Shown: positions 7,127 through 16,542, counted from the first letter of the stretch. The stretch is 46,553 nt of DNA from DATAEK01 sp036258055 (GCA_036258055.1 DATAEK010000113.1:1-46553); one strand, 5' to 3'. A program made the numbers and translations. Notes: generated by a model from the sequence alone, not told the origin.

Positions 7127-9217
7127 ATGCTCGCGCTGATACCGCTGCTGCCGTTTCTTGGATTCGTGGTGAACGCCGCGCTCGGGCGCCGGCTCCCCAA
7201 AACGGTGTCCGGTGGCCTGGCCTGTCTCGCCATCATCGGATCCTTCGTCGTCTCGGTGCTCTCAGTCATGAGCCTGCTTTCGCCGACGAAGAGTCCGGCG
7301 ATCGTGCAGGACGTCTACATGTGGCTGCCGTCCGGCGATCTGCAGATTCCGTTTCGGCTTTACCTGGATCATCTGTCCGCGGTGATGATCCTGGTCGTAA
7401 GCGGCATCGGCTCGCTCATCCACATCTACTCGACCGGCTACATGCACGAGGAAACCGACGGCGAGTACGCGCGTTATTTCTCGTATCTCAACCTGTTCGC
7501 TTCCTTCATGCTCGTGCTCGTCCTGGGTGGCAACTTCCCGGTGATGTTCGTGGGCTGGGAGGGCGTGGGTCTGTGCTCGTATCTGCTGATCGGCTTCTGG
7601 TTCAAGAAGCGCTCGGCCGCGGATGCCGGGAAGAAGGCGTTCATCGTCAACCGGATCGGCGATTTCGGCTTCATGCTCGGGATGCTGCTGATCTTCGTGA
7701 CGTTCCAGTCGCTCGACTTCCAGGACGTGGCGCGGGGAGCTGCCGCGCGCGCGCCCGAACTGACGCTGGGCGTGATGACCGCGGCAACGCTCCTCCTGTT
7801 CCTGGGCGCGACCGGCAAGTCAGCACAGATTCCCCTCTACGTCTGGCTGCCTGACGCCATGGAAGGCCCGACGCCCGTCTCCGCGCTCATACACGCGGCG
7901 ACGATGGTCACGGCTGGCGTGTACATGATTGGACGCAACGCCGTGATCTTCACGCACGCGCCGATCACGATGGGCGTGGTTGCGGGGGTAGGCGTGGCGA
8001 CCGCGTTCATGGCCGGTACGATCGGACTGGTGCAGAACGACATCAAGCGCGTCCTCGCGTACTCGACCGTCTCACAGCTCGGCTACATGTTCCTGGCCAT
8101 GGGCGTCGGCGCGTACGCGGCGGGGATTTTCCACCTCTACACACATGCGTTCTTCAAAGCACTGCTCTTCCTCGGCTCGGGCGCGGTGATCCACGCGCTC
8201 GCCGGCGAGCAGGACCTGCGGAATATGGGCGGGTTGAAAAAGTACCTGCCGATCACCTATTGGACGTTCCTGATCGGCGCGCTCGCGATTGCCGGCGTCC
8301 CGGCGCTCTCGGGCTTCTTCAGCAAGGACGAAATCCTGTTCCGAACCTTCAGCGCCGGGCAGATCGTGCTCTGGACGGTCGGGATTCTGACGTCGCTGCT
8401 GACGGCCACGTACATGTTCCGCCTCGTGTTCCTCGCGTTCCACGGGGAGCGGCGGCACGATGCGCCCGCCGCGCCGGGGCACCCCGAAGAGGCTGAGCCG
8501 GCGGCGCACGCAGCGCCCGCCTCCCCACAGGCGGCGCACGATCACGGTCACGGATCCCACATCCACGACGCGCCGCCATCGATGGCCATTCCGCTCATCG
8601 TGCTGGCCATCGGGTCAGTCGTCGCCGGCTACGTCGGCGTGCCGCACGCACTCGGGGGCGCCAATCGGATCGAGCGGTTCCTCGAGCCGAGCTTCGAGGC
8701 GGCCCCTTTGCCGCGACAGCCGGCGGCCGCCGACGGCGCATCGCCGGCGACCGGCGTGCAGACAGTGGCCGCGCAGGAGCCGCAACACGCCGAGCCTGCG
8801 GTCTCCGGGGAGCACCAGACGGTCAGCGAAGGCACAGAGCTGAAGCTGATGGGTGTCTCCATCGGCGTCGCGTTCGCTGGAATCGGTATCGCAGTGTTCT
8901 TCTGGCTTCGCGACCGCGCGGCCGCAGATGGCATGGCCCGGCGTTTCAGATCGGTCTACAACCTGCTGCTGAACAAGTACTACATCGACGAGATTTACGA
9001 CGCCGCGATCGTGCAGCCCATCAAGGTCCTCTCGACCGGAGGCCTGTGGAAAGGCATCGATGCCGGGCTCATCGACGGCATTGTCAACGGTGTGGGTCAG
9101 CTGGTGCAGGGCACGAGCAGTGTCCTTCGCCGGATCCAGAACGGGTCCGTCAGGACCTACGCCGCGTCACTGTTCCTGGGCGGCGTCCTGATCCTCGGGT
9201 GGTACCTGTGGAGCTGA
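7127..9217 (+). CDS. nuoL: NADH-quinone oxidoreductase subunit L
   Basis: Largest antiporter-like proton-pumping subunit, 696 aa. MFVGWEGVGLCSYLLIGFWF, LPDAMEGPTPVSALIHAATM and VLAYSTVSQLGYMFLAMGVG are diagnostic. The long C-terminal lateral helix region is present (residues about 580-696, including NLLLNKYYIDEIYD). An Ala/Pro/His-rich loop (residues about 440-485, with HDHGHGSHIHD) and a second low-complexity stretch (about 525-560) lengthen the protein relative to E. coli NuoL (613 aa). ATG 7127 gives the normal N-terminus MLALIPLLPFLGFVVN. Confidence 0.96.
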   Translation: MLALIPLLPFLGFVVNAALGRRLPKTVSGGLACLAIIGSFVVSVLSVMSLLSPTKSPAIVQDVYMWLPSGDLQIPFRLYLDHLSAVMILVVSGIGSLIHIYSTGYMHEETDGEYARYFSYLNLFASFMLVLVLGGNFPVMFVGWEGVGLCSYLLIGFWFKKRSAADAGKKAFIVNRIGDFGFMLGMLLIFVTFQSLDFQDVARGAAARAPELTLGVMTAATLLLFLGATGKSAQIPLYVWLPDAMEGPTPVSALIHAATMVTAGVYMIGRNAVIFTHAPITMGVVAGVGVATAFMAGTIGLVQNDIKRVLAYSTVSQLGYMFLAMGVGAYAAGIFHLYTHAFFKALLFLGSGAVIHALAGEQDLRNMGGLKKYLPITYWTFLIGALAIAGVPALSGFFSKDEILFRTFSAGQIVLWTVGILTSLLTATYMFRLVFLAFHGERRHDAPAAPGHPEEAEPAAHAAPASPQAAHDHGHGSHIHDAPPSMAIPLIVLAIGSVVAGYVGVPHALGGANRIERFLEPSFEAAPLPRQPAAADGASPATGVQTVAAQEPQHAEPAVSGEHQTVSEGTELKLMGVSIGVAFAGIGIAVFFWLRDRAAADGMARRFRSVYNLLLNKYYIDEIYDAAIVQPIKVLSTGGLWKGIDAGLIDGIVNGVGQLVQGTSSVLRRIQNGSVRTYAASLFLGGVLILGWYLWS

Positions 9218-9258
9218 CGATGACACGTTCACCGCACCCTGCACGTTTCTAGATCATC

Positions 9259-10887
9259 ATGCTTTCATTCATCGTCTTCCTGCCTCTTGTCGGCGCCATC
9301 CTGGTGCTGCTTGCCGGTGGCCGCGGCGATCGGCACGACCGCGAGCCCCTCGTCCGGAACCTCGCGCTGCTGATCTCGCTCGTGACCTTTGCGGCGACGC
9401 TGGTGCTCTGGTGGCGGTTCGATCCCACCAGCGCGGCGTATCAGTTCGAAGAGCGACACGCCTGGATCCCGGCCTTCGGCATCCAGTACTACATCGGCGT
9501 CGACGGGATCAGCCTGCTGCTCATCGTCCTGACCGGCTTCCTCACGCCGCTGGCGCTGCTCTCGTCCTGGGAGTCGGTGCACAAGAACGTCAAGCTGTTC
9601 TCGTTCTTCCTGCTGGCGCTCGAGACGGCGATGCTCGGCGTCTTCGTGTCGATCGACCTGTTCCTCTTCTATGTTTTCTGGGACGCGATGCTCATCCCGA
9701 TGTACTTCCTCATCGGGATCTGGGGCTACGACCGGCGCATCTACGCGGCCGTGAAGTTCATCCTGTACACGATGGCCGGGAGCGTCCTGATGCTCATTGC
9801 CATCATCGGCCTGGCCTACATCCACGCCGAGGCCACGGGATCGCCGAGCTTCAACCTTCTCGATCTCTACGCGCTGCAGCTCTCGTACAGAACGCAGTTC
9901 TGGTTCTTCCTGGCGTTCGCGGTGGCGTTTGCGATCAAGGTGCCGCTCTTCCCGTTCCACACCTGGCTGCCCGATGCTCACGTCGAGGCACCAACAGCAG
10001 GATCGGTCATCCTCGCCGGCGTGCTCCTGAAGATGGGTACCTACGGGCTGTTGCGATTCGCGTTTCCGCTCTTCCCGTCGGCGGCGCATGACTTCGCGCC
10101 GGTCCTGGCGCTCCTCGCCGTCATCGGGATCATCTACGGCGCGCTCGTGGCGATGGTGCAGCCCGACATGAAGAAGCTCGTCGCCTACTCGAGCGTGAGT
10201 CACCTCGGGTTCGTCGTGCTCGGGCTGTGCGCGATGAACGTGCAGGGCGTCCAGGGTTCGCTCTACCAGATGCTCAACCACGGCGTGAGCACGGGCGGCC
10301 TCTTCATGCTCGTTGGCATGCTGTCGGATCGGCGGCATACGCGGCTCATCTCGGAATTCGGCGGGCTCAAGGGTGTCGCGCCGAGGCTGGTCGCGGCGTT
10401 CCTGCTGGTGACGCTCTCATCGATCGCGCTCCCGGGCATGAACGGCTTCATCGGCGAGTTCCTGATTCTCGTCGGCGCGTTCCGCTGGAACTATTCGTTC
10501 ACGGCGTTTGCGGCGACGGGCGTGATTCTCTCGGCCGTCTACATGCTCTGGATGTTCCAGCGGGTCAACTACGGGCCGATCACGAACGAGAAGAACCGCG
10601 CCTTGCCCGACCTGACGCCGCGCGAATGGGCGCTCATGGTGCCGACGATCGCCATGGCCATCGTGATGGGTGTGGTGCCAGGGGTGTTCCTGCGTCCAAT
10701 GGCACCAGCGGTCGCGCAAGTGATCGAGCGCGTCACCGGCGCCCAGCCGGCGCGCGTACGCGTCGAGCCATCGCGCGTGCCGGCCGCCGTACCGGCGGCG
10801 ATCGATGGCTCCCAGGTTCGCCCGGCTGATTCCGGTGTCCAGGCGCTGCCCGTCGGTGTCGCCGCTGTTCGGACTGCCAGCAAATGA
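9259..10887 (+). CDS. nuoM: NADH-quinone oxidoreductase subunit M
   Basis: Antiporter-like proton-pumping subunit, 542 aa. YIGVDGISLLLIVLTGFLTP, FYVFWDAMLIPMYFLIGIWG, PLFPFHTWLPDAHVEAPTAG and KKLVAYSSVSHLGFVVLG are typical NuoM motifs, with the key lysine and glutamate of the proton channel. The C-terminal 50 residues (after MGVVPGVFLRP) are a non-conserved Ala/Val/Pro-rich tail. The 41-nt gap after nuoL has no obvious ribosome-binding site. The stop overlaps nuoN by 4 nt. Confidence 0.96.
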   Translation: MLSFIVFLPLVGAILVLLAGGRGDRHDREPLVRNLALLISLVTFAATLVLWWRFDPTSAAYQFEERHAWIPAFGIQYYIGVDGISLLLIVLTGFLTPLALLSSWESVHKNVKLFSFFLLALETAMLGVFVSIDLFLFYVFWDAMLIPMYFLIGIWGYDRRIYAAVKFILYTMAGSVLMLIAIIGLAYIHAEATGSPSFNLLDLYALQLSYRTQFWFFLAFAVAFAIKVPLFPFHTWLPDAHVEAPTAGSVILAGVLLKMGTYGLLRFAFPLFPSAAHDFAPVLALLAVIGIIYGALVAMVQPDMKKLVAYSSVSHLGFVVLGLCAMNVQGVQGSLYQMLNHGVSTGGLFMLVGMLSDRRHTRLISEFGGLKGVAPRLVAAFLLVTLSSIALPGMNGFIGEFLILVGAFRWNYSFTAFAATGVILSAVYMLWMFQRVNYGPITNEKNRALPDLTPREWALMVPTIAMAIVMGVVPGVFLRPMAPAVAQVIERVTGAQPARVRVEPSRVPAAVPAAIDGSQVRPADSGVQALPVGVAAVRTASK

Positions 10888-12317
10888 CTGACTACGCGGC
10901 CATCATTCCGATCGTGATTGTGGTGCTCTCGGCCACTGCGGCCATGCTGGCCGAGGCCTTCCGTCAGCCTGGCGAGCGCATGCCGATCGCCGGCCTCGGG
11001 CTGATCGGCCTGGCGGGTGCCGCGGCGGCATCGGCGTTCCTCTGGGACAGCGATGCCCGCAGCTTCGGCGTCGTCCGCTCCGACAACTTCGCCCTCTTCA
11101 TCAACCTCGTGCTCTGCATCGTCGGCGTTCTGACGATGCTGTTTTCGGCTGACGTCGTGGAGCGAGAGGGCATCCCGGCAGGTGAGTACTACGCGCTGAC
11201 ACTCTTCGCGATCAGCGGGATGATGCTGATGGCGGCGGCGACGGATCTGCTGGTGATCTTCATCGCGCTCGAGATCCTCTCGCTTGCCGTCTACGTGCTG
11301 ACCGGGATCCGCCGCAGCAGCGCGGCCGGCGCGGAAGCCGCGTTCAAATACTTCCTGCTGGGCGCATTCTCCAGCGCGTTCTTCCTCTACGGCATCGCGT
11401 TCGTGTTTGCCGCGACCGGATCGACGCGGCTCGACCAGATCGGCTTGCAGCTCGCGAGGCAGGCGGCTGCCGCGCCAACGACAACCATGCTCCTGGCTGT
11501 GGGATTGCTCGCGATCGGCTTCGCGTTCAAGGTGTCGGCGGTCCCGTTCCACATGTGGACCCCGGACGCCTACGAAGGGGCCCCGACGATCGTCACCGCG
11601 TTCATGTCGACCGGTGTCAAAGCGGCGGCTTTCGCCGCGTTCGTTCGCGTGTTCCTCGCCCCGCTCGAGCCGCTCAAGGATCAGTGGATCCCGGTCCTGT
11701 CGGTCATCGCCGCCGCGACGATGATCCTCGGGACTGTCGTCGGGGTCGTGCAGACGAACATCAAGCGCATGCTCGCCTACTCCAGCATCGCCCACGCGGG
11801 CTACCTGATGCTGGGCATCATCGCGACGACGCCGACGGGCAAGGCCGCGGTGCTCTTTTATCTGCTTTCGTACGCGGTCACCAACCTCGGTGCGCTCGGC
11901 ATCGTTGCGCTCCTTGGAACCGCGGAACATCAGCACGATCAGCTGCGGGATTTCGCCGGGCTCGCGAAGTCACGCCCGGGTCTCGCGGCGCTGATGACGG
12001 TGTTCCTGCTCTCGCTCGGCGGGTTTCCCCCGATGGCCGGGTTCATCGGTAAGTGGTACATCTTCGCCGCGGCAGTCGAGCGCGGATACTACTGGCTGGC
12101 CATCATCGGCGTGCTTACGAGCGTCGTGTCGGTGTTCTTCTACCTGCGCATCGTCGTCATGATGTACATGACAGAAGGCGCGGACACCGTGCGGCCCCGG
12201 GTTCCCGCGACGGCGCTTGCCGGGTTGGCACTCGCGACGATCGCCGTGTTCTACCTCGGCGTGCTGCCCACCAAAGTCATCGACCTCGCGCTCGACTCGA
12301 TCTCGACGATCTTCTGA
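10884..12317 (+). CDS. nuoN: NADH-quinone oxidoreductase subunit N
   Basis: Third antiporter-like subunit, 477 aa. Conserved parts include FIALEILSLAVYVLTGI, AEAAFKYFLLGAFSSAFFLYG, VPFHMWTPDAYEGAPT and IKRMLAYSSIAHAGYLMLG. ATG 10884 lies inside the nuoM stop (ATGA). It is the last gene of the nuo cluster; a GC-rich palindromic spacer and a convergent TetR gene follow. Confidence 0.96.
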   Translation: MTDYAAIIPIVIVVLSATAAMLAEAFRQPGERMPIAGLGLIGLAGAAAASAFLWDSDARSFGVVRSDNFALFINLVLCIVGVLTMLFSADVVEREGIPAGEYYALTLFAISGMMLMAAATDLLVIFIALEILSLAVYVLTGIRRSSAAGAEAAFKYFLLGAFSSAFFLYGIAFVFAATGSTRLDQIGLQLARQAAAAPTTTMLLAVGLLAIGFAFKVSAVPFHMWTPDAYEGAPTIVTAFMSTGVKAAAFAAFVRVFLAPLEPLKDQWIPVLSVIAAATMILGTVVGVVQTNIKRMLAYSSIAHAGYLMLGIIATTPTGKAAVLFYLLSYAVTNLGALGIVALLGTAEHQHDQLRDFAGLAKSRPGLAALMTVFLLSLGGFPPMAGFIGKWYIFAAAVERGYYWLAIIGVLTSVVSVFFYLRIVVMMYMTEGADTVRPRVPATALAGLALATIAVFYLGVLPTKVIDLALDSISTIF

Positions 12318-12456
12318 CCGGGGGGCTTCGCCCCGCCGGACCCCCCATCCCACCCCACCGCGCAAAGTCCGCGCGGCGGGGACCCCGGCTCGCCGTCGCT
12401 CGCGGGGCCCCCTTCGCCCCGCTCCGCTCCGGCGCGCGCGCCTGCGGCGCGCCTCG
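12318..12456. other. GC-rich spacer with short palindromes between nuoN and the TetR gene
   Basis: No gene seen. It starts with a short hairpin right after the nuoN stop (GGGGCTTCGCCCC, about 12322-12335), with further self-complementary GC runs (CGCGCGGCGGGG, CGCGCGCCTGCGGCGCGC). No U-tract follows, so it is not a classical intrinsic terminator, though it may end transcription from both convergent genes. Confidence 0.5.
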
Positions 12457-13104
12457 CTACGACTTGGACCTTCGTGCAACCCTCGATGGCCGGCGTGCAG
12501 CCGTCCGCGGCGCGCGGCGCGCGGTTCGGTACGGCGCAAGGAGTGTGTTCAGGTCCGCGCGCACCCACGCTTCAGCGGTCCCTTCACGGTGGATGGCCCA
12601 CGCGATGAGCGATCCGCCCGAGACGGCGCCGACCGTGCGCGCCAGGTGGCGCGTGTCGCACGGCCGCAGCTCACCCGCCTTCACGGCGTCGTTCAGCAGG
12701 TCGCGATAACCCGCCTCGATCCGACGGGAGTTTTCGAGCGCGAGCGCGTGGAAGTCGGCGTCGCTGAGGTCGATCTGAAGGAACGCGAGACCGTTGGCGA
12801 GCTCCTCCGGTGACTTCATGTGGCGCGTCATCTCGGTTGCCGCCGTCATCAGCGCGTCGAGCGGCGACCGGTTGGCGCTGCGCGCCGCGTCGAAACAGGC
12901 CCCGACCGAGTCCTTCCCAAGTTCAGCGAGCGCGAGGAGCAGACCTCGCTTCGACCCGAAGCGCTGTACGAGCGTCGCGGGCGAGAGGCTGCACTCCTTC
13001 GCCACGTCGGCCAGCGTGAAGCGCGCGGGGCCGACGCGGGAGATCACCTGGTGCGTCGCGGTCAGGATGTCGATGTCGGAAACGGTGCGCGGGCGAGGGC
13101 TCAT
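12457..13104 (-). CDS. TetR/AcrR-family transcriptional regulator
   Basis: 215 aa. The N-terminal helix-turn-helix (residues about 10-55: DILTATHQVISRVG, FTLADVAKECSLSPATLVQR, FGSKRGLLLALAELG) is the TetR DNA-binding fold. The rest is a ligand/dimerisation domain with no recognisable specificity. The last 25 residues are very Arg-rich and run into the GC-rich spacer, so the true C-terminus may be an extension. ATG 13104 (MSPRPRTVSD) is preferred to GTG 13137. Convergent with nuoN. The target is unknown; self-regulation is usual for the family, and an inverted GTGAAC/GTTCAC pair lies in its upstream region. Confidence 0.85.
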   Translation of the reverse strand: MSPRPRTVSDIDILTATHQVISRVGPARFTLADVAKECSLSPATLVQRFGSKRGLLLALAELGKDSVGACFDAARSANRSPLDALMTAATEMTRHMKSPEELANGLAFLQIDLSDADFHALALENSRRIEAGYRDLLNDAVKAGELRPCDTRHLARTVGAVSGGSLIAWAIHREGTAEAWVRADLNTLLAPYRTARRAPRTAARRPSRVARRSKS

Positions 13105-13127
13105 GCGATGCGGTGAACTCGCCCCGC

Positions 13128-13156
13128 ATCGTAGCACGATGGTAAATCGCTGTTCA
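13128..13156 (-). promoter_or_regulatory. Possible sigma70-type promoter of the TetR gene
   Basis: On the minus strand TGAACA (-35, 13156-13151), a 17-nt spacer, and TACGAT (-10, 13133-13128); 4 of 6 bases match at each box. It lies 24 nt upstream of the ATG at 13104. Two inverted half-sites, GTGAAC (overlapping -35) and GTTCAC (between -10 and the start), could be operator arms. Confidence 0.4.
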
Positions 13157-13175
13157 CAATGGAGCGGACTTGTGC

Positions 13176-13196
13176 TATCCGCTATCCGCTGTCCGC
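13176..13196 (-). repeat. Heptanucleotide array (GCGGAYA)3, left flank of the PadR/permease cassette
   Basis: On the plus strand TATCCGC-TATCCGC-TGTCCGC, that is GCGGACA-GCGGATA-GCGGATA on the minus strand. The same 7-bp unit occurs in the opposite orientation at 16543-16577, beyond the PadR gene. Confidence 0.7.
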
Positions 13197-13206
13197 GGTG
13201 CCATTA

Positions 13207-13295
13207 GGCCGCCCGTCGTAGAGGGGCGGACAGGCCGAAGGCCGTCGCGCGAAGCGCGTAGGCGAGCGGGGGTGAGGCCCCGCGAGCACTGAATA
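13207..13295 (+). repeat. Module A structured repeat downstream of the first permease gene
   Basis: Full-length copy with GGCCGCCCGTC, GGCCGAAGGCC, GCGCGAAGCGC and the terminal hairpin GCGGGG (13266-13271), loop GTGAGG, CCCCGC (13278-13283), then GCGAGCACTGAATAA. The tail is shared with the copy at 40394-40484. It is on the strand opposite to the neighbouring genes, so it is not a leader of any visible gene. Confidence 0.85.
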
Positions 13296-13331
13296 AAGAC
13301 GCACCCAGCGTCGCGCTCGGTGATGGATCAG

Positions 13332-16070
13332 TCACTCCGCCCTCAGCGCGGTCATAGGATCCACACGCGTCGCCCGTCGCGCCGGCAGATAGCTCGCCAC
13401 GAGCGCGACGACGAGGAGGACGGCGGCCAGGGTGGCGAGGACGATCGGGTCGCCCGGCCGCACCTGATAGAGCAGCGCCGTGAGGAGCCGCATGGCCGGC
13501 AACGCCAGCGCGATCCCGAGCGCGACGCCGGCAGCGGCGAAGATCAGCGCGCGGCCGAGTATCAGCCGGAAGATGTCGGCGCGGCTCGCGCCGACGGCCA
13601 TCCGGACGCCAATCTCGCGCGCCCGCTGTTCGACGCCCTGAGAAAGCACGCCGTAGATGCCGACCGCGGCGAGCACGAGCGCGAGCGCCGCAAAGACGCC
13701 GAGGAGCCACGCGCTCATGCGCGTGCGCCACGTCGCATCTCCGAACCGATCGTCCATCGTCTTGATGTCGACGAGCGGCAGGTCGGCGTCGAGATCGCGG
13801 ACCTGCTGCCGCAGCGAGGGAATCAGACGATCCGGCGGTACGTGGCTTCTCACGAAGATCAGTCCGCTCGAGCGGGCGGATTGCAGCAGGGGCAGGTAGA
13901 CGTCCGGTTTTACCGATGTTTCGACTGCTCCATAACGCACGTCAGCTACGACGCCCACGACCTCGGCGCCGTCGCTGAATCCGCCCTGGCCGACGCCGAT
14001 CCGCTTGCCGACGGCGTCCGTATTGCCCCAGAACGCCCGCGCGGCGGTTTCGTTGATGACGACGACCTTCGGCTGGCCAACGCGATCGTGATCGTCGAAA
14101 ACGCGGCCGCGGATCACCCGGATGCCGAGCGTGTCGAAATACGTCGGAGAAGCCCAGTAGACACCCACCGCGGGCCCGCTGCCGACGGGCGTCTTCGGAC
14201 GATCCGGGAACGTCGCAGTCGTTCCATTGCATCCGCCTGAGAGCGGTGCGCAGTTGTTGTACGCGACCGCGTCGATTCCGGGCTGACCGTGGAGGCGATC
14301 GACGAGCTGCACGAACAGCTGCGTCGCGCGTGGAGGATCGTATTGCGGCGACGGCATCGACAATCGGAACGTGAGCAGCGATTGAGGCTGGAATCCCAGC
14401 TCGGTCGATTGCAGCTGGAAGACGCTCTTCAGCATCAGTCCGGCCGCACTCAGGAGCACGAGCGAAAGAGCGACTTCGCCGACGATCAGGAAGTTCCGCA
14501 CACTCCAGCGCGACGTACCTTGTGAGACCGATCCCGAGGATCCCGCGCGGATGGTGGAGGTGAGGTCGCGCCGCGACGCGCGCCACGCCGGACCAAGTCC
14601 AAAAAGAACGGCCGCCGCCGCCGCGACGAGGAAGGTGAACAGTAAGGTTGTCGAGTCGAGGCCGAACGTGCCGAGGCCCACGCGCGTCAGTCCCGCGCTC
14701 TGGCTGCCCATCTGACGCGGCAGGACCATTCGGAGATCGGGCAGCAGCGCGGCTCCGGCCGTCACCACACCGTAGGCCACGGCCAGGCCGGCCAACGCTC
14801 CAGACACCGAAAGGAGCAAACTCTCCGTCATCAGCTGCCGGACGATGCGGAGCCGGCTGGCGCCGAGCGCCAGGCGGATGCCGACCTCGCGCTGACGTCC
14901 GAGCGCGCGGACGAGCATCAGGTTCGCGAGGTTGACGCAGACGATCAGCAGCACCGCTCCGACCGCCGCGAGCATAATCAACACCGAGCGGCGAATCATC
15001 GGATCGATCCGCTCGTCGTTGAGCGCGACCGCCGTTGCCCCCCAGGGCGGCGCGTGCTGCTCGGCATCTTTCCGCCATCCGCCCGGTGCGTACTGCGCGT
15101 TCACCTGATCGCCGAGGACCTTGACCGCCGCGATCGCCTGGTCCGCCGAGACATCGGCCTTGCGTCGCGCGACGAGCCAATACGAGTGGTTCCAGGCCTC
15201 AGCGAGGTTGTCGGCCGGGAGCGTCATCACCGGAACCCAGATATCCGCCTGGCCGGACAGGCCGCGAAATCCGCGCGGCAGCACGCCGACGATCGTGTGA
15301 GGCGTGCCGTTGAGGCCGAGCGAGCGTCCGAGCACGTTGACGTCGCCGGCAAACCGTCTTTGCCAGAAGCTGTGCCCGAGCATGACGATCGGCGCGGAGC
15401 CTGGCGCGCGCGTCTCCTCGGCGGTGAAGCTGCGGCCGAGTTGCAGTGTCGTCCCCAGTGTTTGGAAATAACTGGCCTCGACGAGTTCTCCCCACACGCG
15501 CTCGGGCAGATTCGATCCGGTGATGTTCCACGTGTCGTCGGCGACGATGGCCGTGGACTCGAAGACGGTCTGGTGATCGCGCAGCACCGTGTATTTCGGG
15601 TACGACCAGACCATCGTGCGATAGGTGCCCGGCGCCTCGCGATCGGGTGCCAGCATGTGGACCATCATCAGGCGATCCGGGTCCGCGAAGGGCAGCGGCT
15701 TCAGCACGATCGCGTTCACGAGCGCGAAGATCGCGACGTTGGCGCCGATGCCGAGCGCCAGCGTGAACACCGCCGTCGCGGTGAATCCCGGCTGCTGGCG
15801 CAGCGCGCGAACGGCATACGCGAGGTCCTGACGAATCGCAGCCATGGCGATCCTCCTTGGGACGGCGGGCGAGCGGTCGCGCGCGCGAAAGACGCGCGCG
15901 CCGATCACGCTCAGTACCTGGGACCAGTACCAGATCTGTGCGGCCCGCACGCCTGCACGCGGCACAACGTCGGTGGAGTAGATCTCCTCGAGATCCCCCG
16001 AGATGCCCTCGAAATCGTCGGCAGCGATGACGCGTGCGAGCAGGGCGTTGGCGAGGCGAGGGGCCGGCAT
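13332..16070 (-). CDS. MacB/FtsX-like ABC permease of the acidobacterial orphan type
   Basis: 912 aa. An N-terminal cytoplasmic prefix (residues about 1-70, LANALLARVIAADDFEGISGDLEEIY) is followed by two repeats of a MacB-like periplasmic core domain plus FtsX permease domain. The first transmembrane segment is FTATAVFTLALGIGANVAIF. FtsX parts include REVGIRLALGASRLRIVRQL and REIGVRMAVGASRADIFRLI; it ends YLPARRATRVDPMTALRAE. This duplicated architecture without a neighbouring ATPase is known from Acidobacteria as ADOP. The substrate is unknown. Its ATG overlaps the stop of the upstream PadR gene by 1 nt, so the two form one operon. Confidence 0.9.
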   Translation of the reverse strand: MPAPRLANALLARVIAADDFEGISGDLEEIYSTDVVPRAGVRAAQIWYWSQVLSVIGARVFRARDRSPAVPRRIAMAAIRQDLAYAVRALRQQPGFTATAVFTLALGIGANVAIFALVNAIVLKPLPFADPDRLMMVHMLAPDREAPGTYRTMVWSYPKYTVLRDHQTVFESTAIVADDTWNITGSNLPERVWGELVEASYFQTLGTTLQLGRSFTAEETRAPGSAPIVMLGHSFWQRRFAGDVNVLGRSLGLNGTPHTIVGVLPRGFRGLSGQADIWVPVMTLPADNLAEAWNHSYWLVARRKADVSADQAIAAVKVLGDQVNAQYAPGGWRKDAEQHAPPWGATAVALNDERIDPMIRRSVLIMLAAVGAVLLIVCVNLANLMLVRALGRQREVGIRLALGASRLRIVRQLMTESLLLSVSGALAGLAVAYGVVTAGAALLPDLRMVLPRQMGSQSAGLTRVGLGTFGLDSTTLLFTFLVAAAAAVLFGLGPAWRASRRDLTSTIRAGSSGSVSQGTSRWSVRNFLIVGEVALSLVLLSAAGLMLKSVFQLQSTELGFQPQSLLTFRLSMPSPQYDPPRATQLFVQLVDRLHGQPGIDAVAYNNCAPLSGGCNGTTATFPDRPKTPVGSGPAVGVYWASPTYFDTLGIRVIRGRVFDDHDRVGQPKVVVINETAARAFWGNTDAVGKRIGVGQGGFSDGAEVVGVVADVRYGAVETSVKPDVYLPLLQSARSSGLIFVRSHVPPDRLIPSLRQQVRDLDADLPLVDIKTMDDRFGDATWRTRMSAWLLGVFAALALVLAAVGIYGVLSQGVEQRAREIGVRMAVGASRADIFRLILGRALIFAAAGVALGIALALPAMRLLTALLYQVRPGDPIVLATLAAVLLVVALVASYLPARRATRVDPMTALRAE

Positions 16071-16408
16071 CAGGAATCACCCTTCGCGGTACGCAGGCGC
16101 GCGGCGACGCCGTTGGACATTTGACGGAGCGATTCGAACACTCGCGCCAGCGCTCGCTCGCCGGCCGGCCGCAGCGTGTACATCCGCTTGCGCTTTCCGC
16201 CGCGCTCAGGCGTGGGATCGCCGAGCCGTGACGAGACGAACCCGCGCTTTTCGAGGCGGTCGAGCGCGGTGTACAGCGCGCCGGGCGACACGGACCGTCC
16301 CGTCCGCGTCTCGATCTCGCGACGGATCGTCACGCCGTAAGCGTCGTGACCGAGCCGGAGCATGGCGAAGAGGATCCGCTGCTCGAAGTCGCCGATGGTG
16401 TCAGCCAT
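16070..16408 (-). CDS. PadR-family transcriptional regulator
   Basis: 112 aa winged-helix protein. DFEQRILFAMLRLGHDAYGVTIRREIE, then SPGALYTALDRLEKRGFV and RMYTLRPAGERAL are the classic PadR domain, which often represses its own operon in response to small molecules or stress. The stop overlaps the ATG of the permease gene. A perfect GACAT-N8-ATGTC palindrome sits on the -35 box of the predicted promoter at 16444-16478 and is the likely operator (inference). Confidence 0.93.
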   Translation of the reverse strand: MADTIGDFEQRILFAMLRLGHDAYGVTIRREIETRTGRSVSPGALYTALDRLEKRGFVSSRLGDPTPERGGKRKRMYTLRPAGERALARVFESLRQMSNGVAARLRTAKGDS

Positions 16409-16443
16409 GTGAGCTCAGGCGTACCAAGGCCGATTAAGAGCAC

Positions 16444-16478
16444 ACTGTAGTTATTATCGAGACATGCGTCAAGATGTC
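16444..16478 (-). promoter_or_regulatory. Promoter with overlapping palindromic operator for the PadR/permease operon
   Basis: On the minus strand TTGACG (-35, 16472-16467), a 17-nt spacer, and TACAGT (-10, 16449-16444). A perfect inverted repeat GACAT-N8-ATGTC at 16461-16478 covers the -35 box. The ATGT/ACAT half-sites with 8-nt spacing resemble published PadR operators. The PadR start is 36 nt downstream of the -10 box. Confidence 0.7.
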
Positions 16479-16542
16479 CAGCGAGCGACGCGCTGCGCGC
16501 GGAGCGGACCGCAGGCGACGAGCGTCGAGCGGTCAGCGCACG

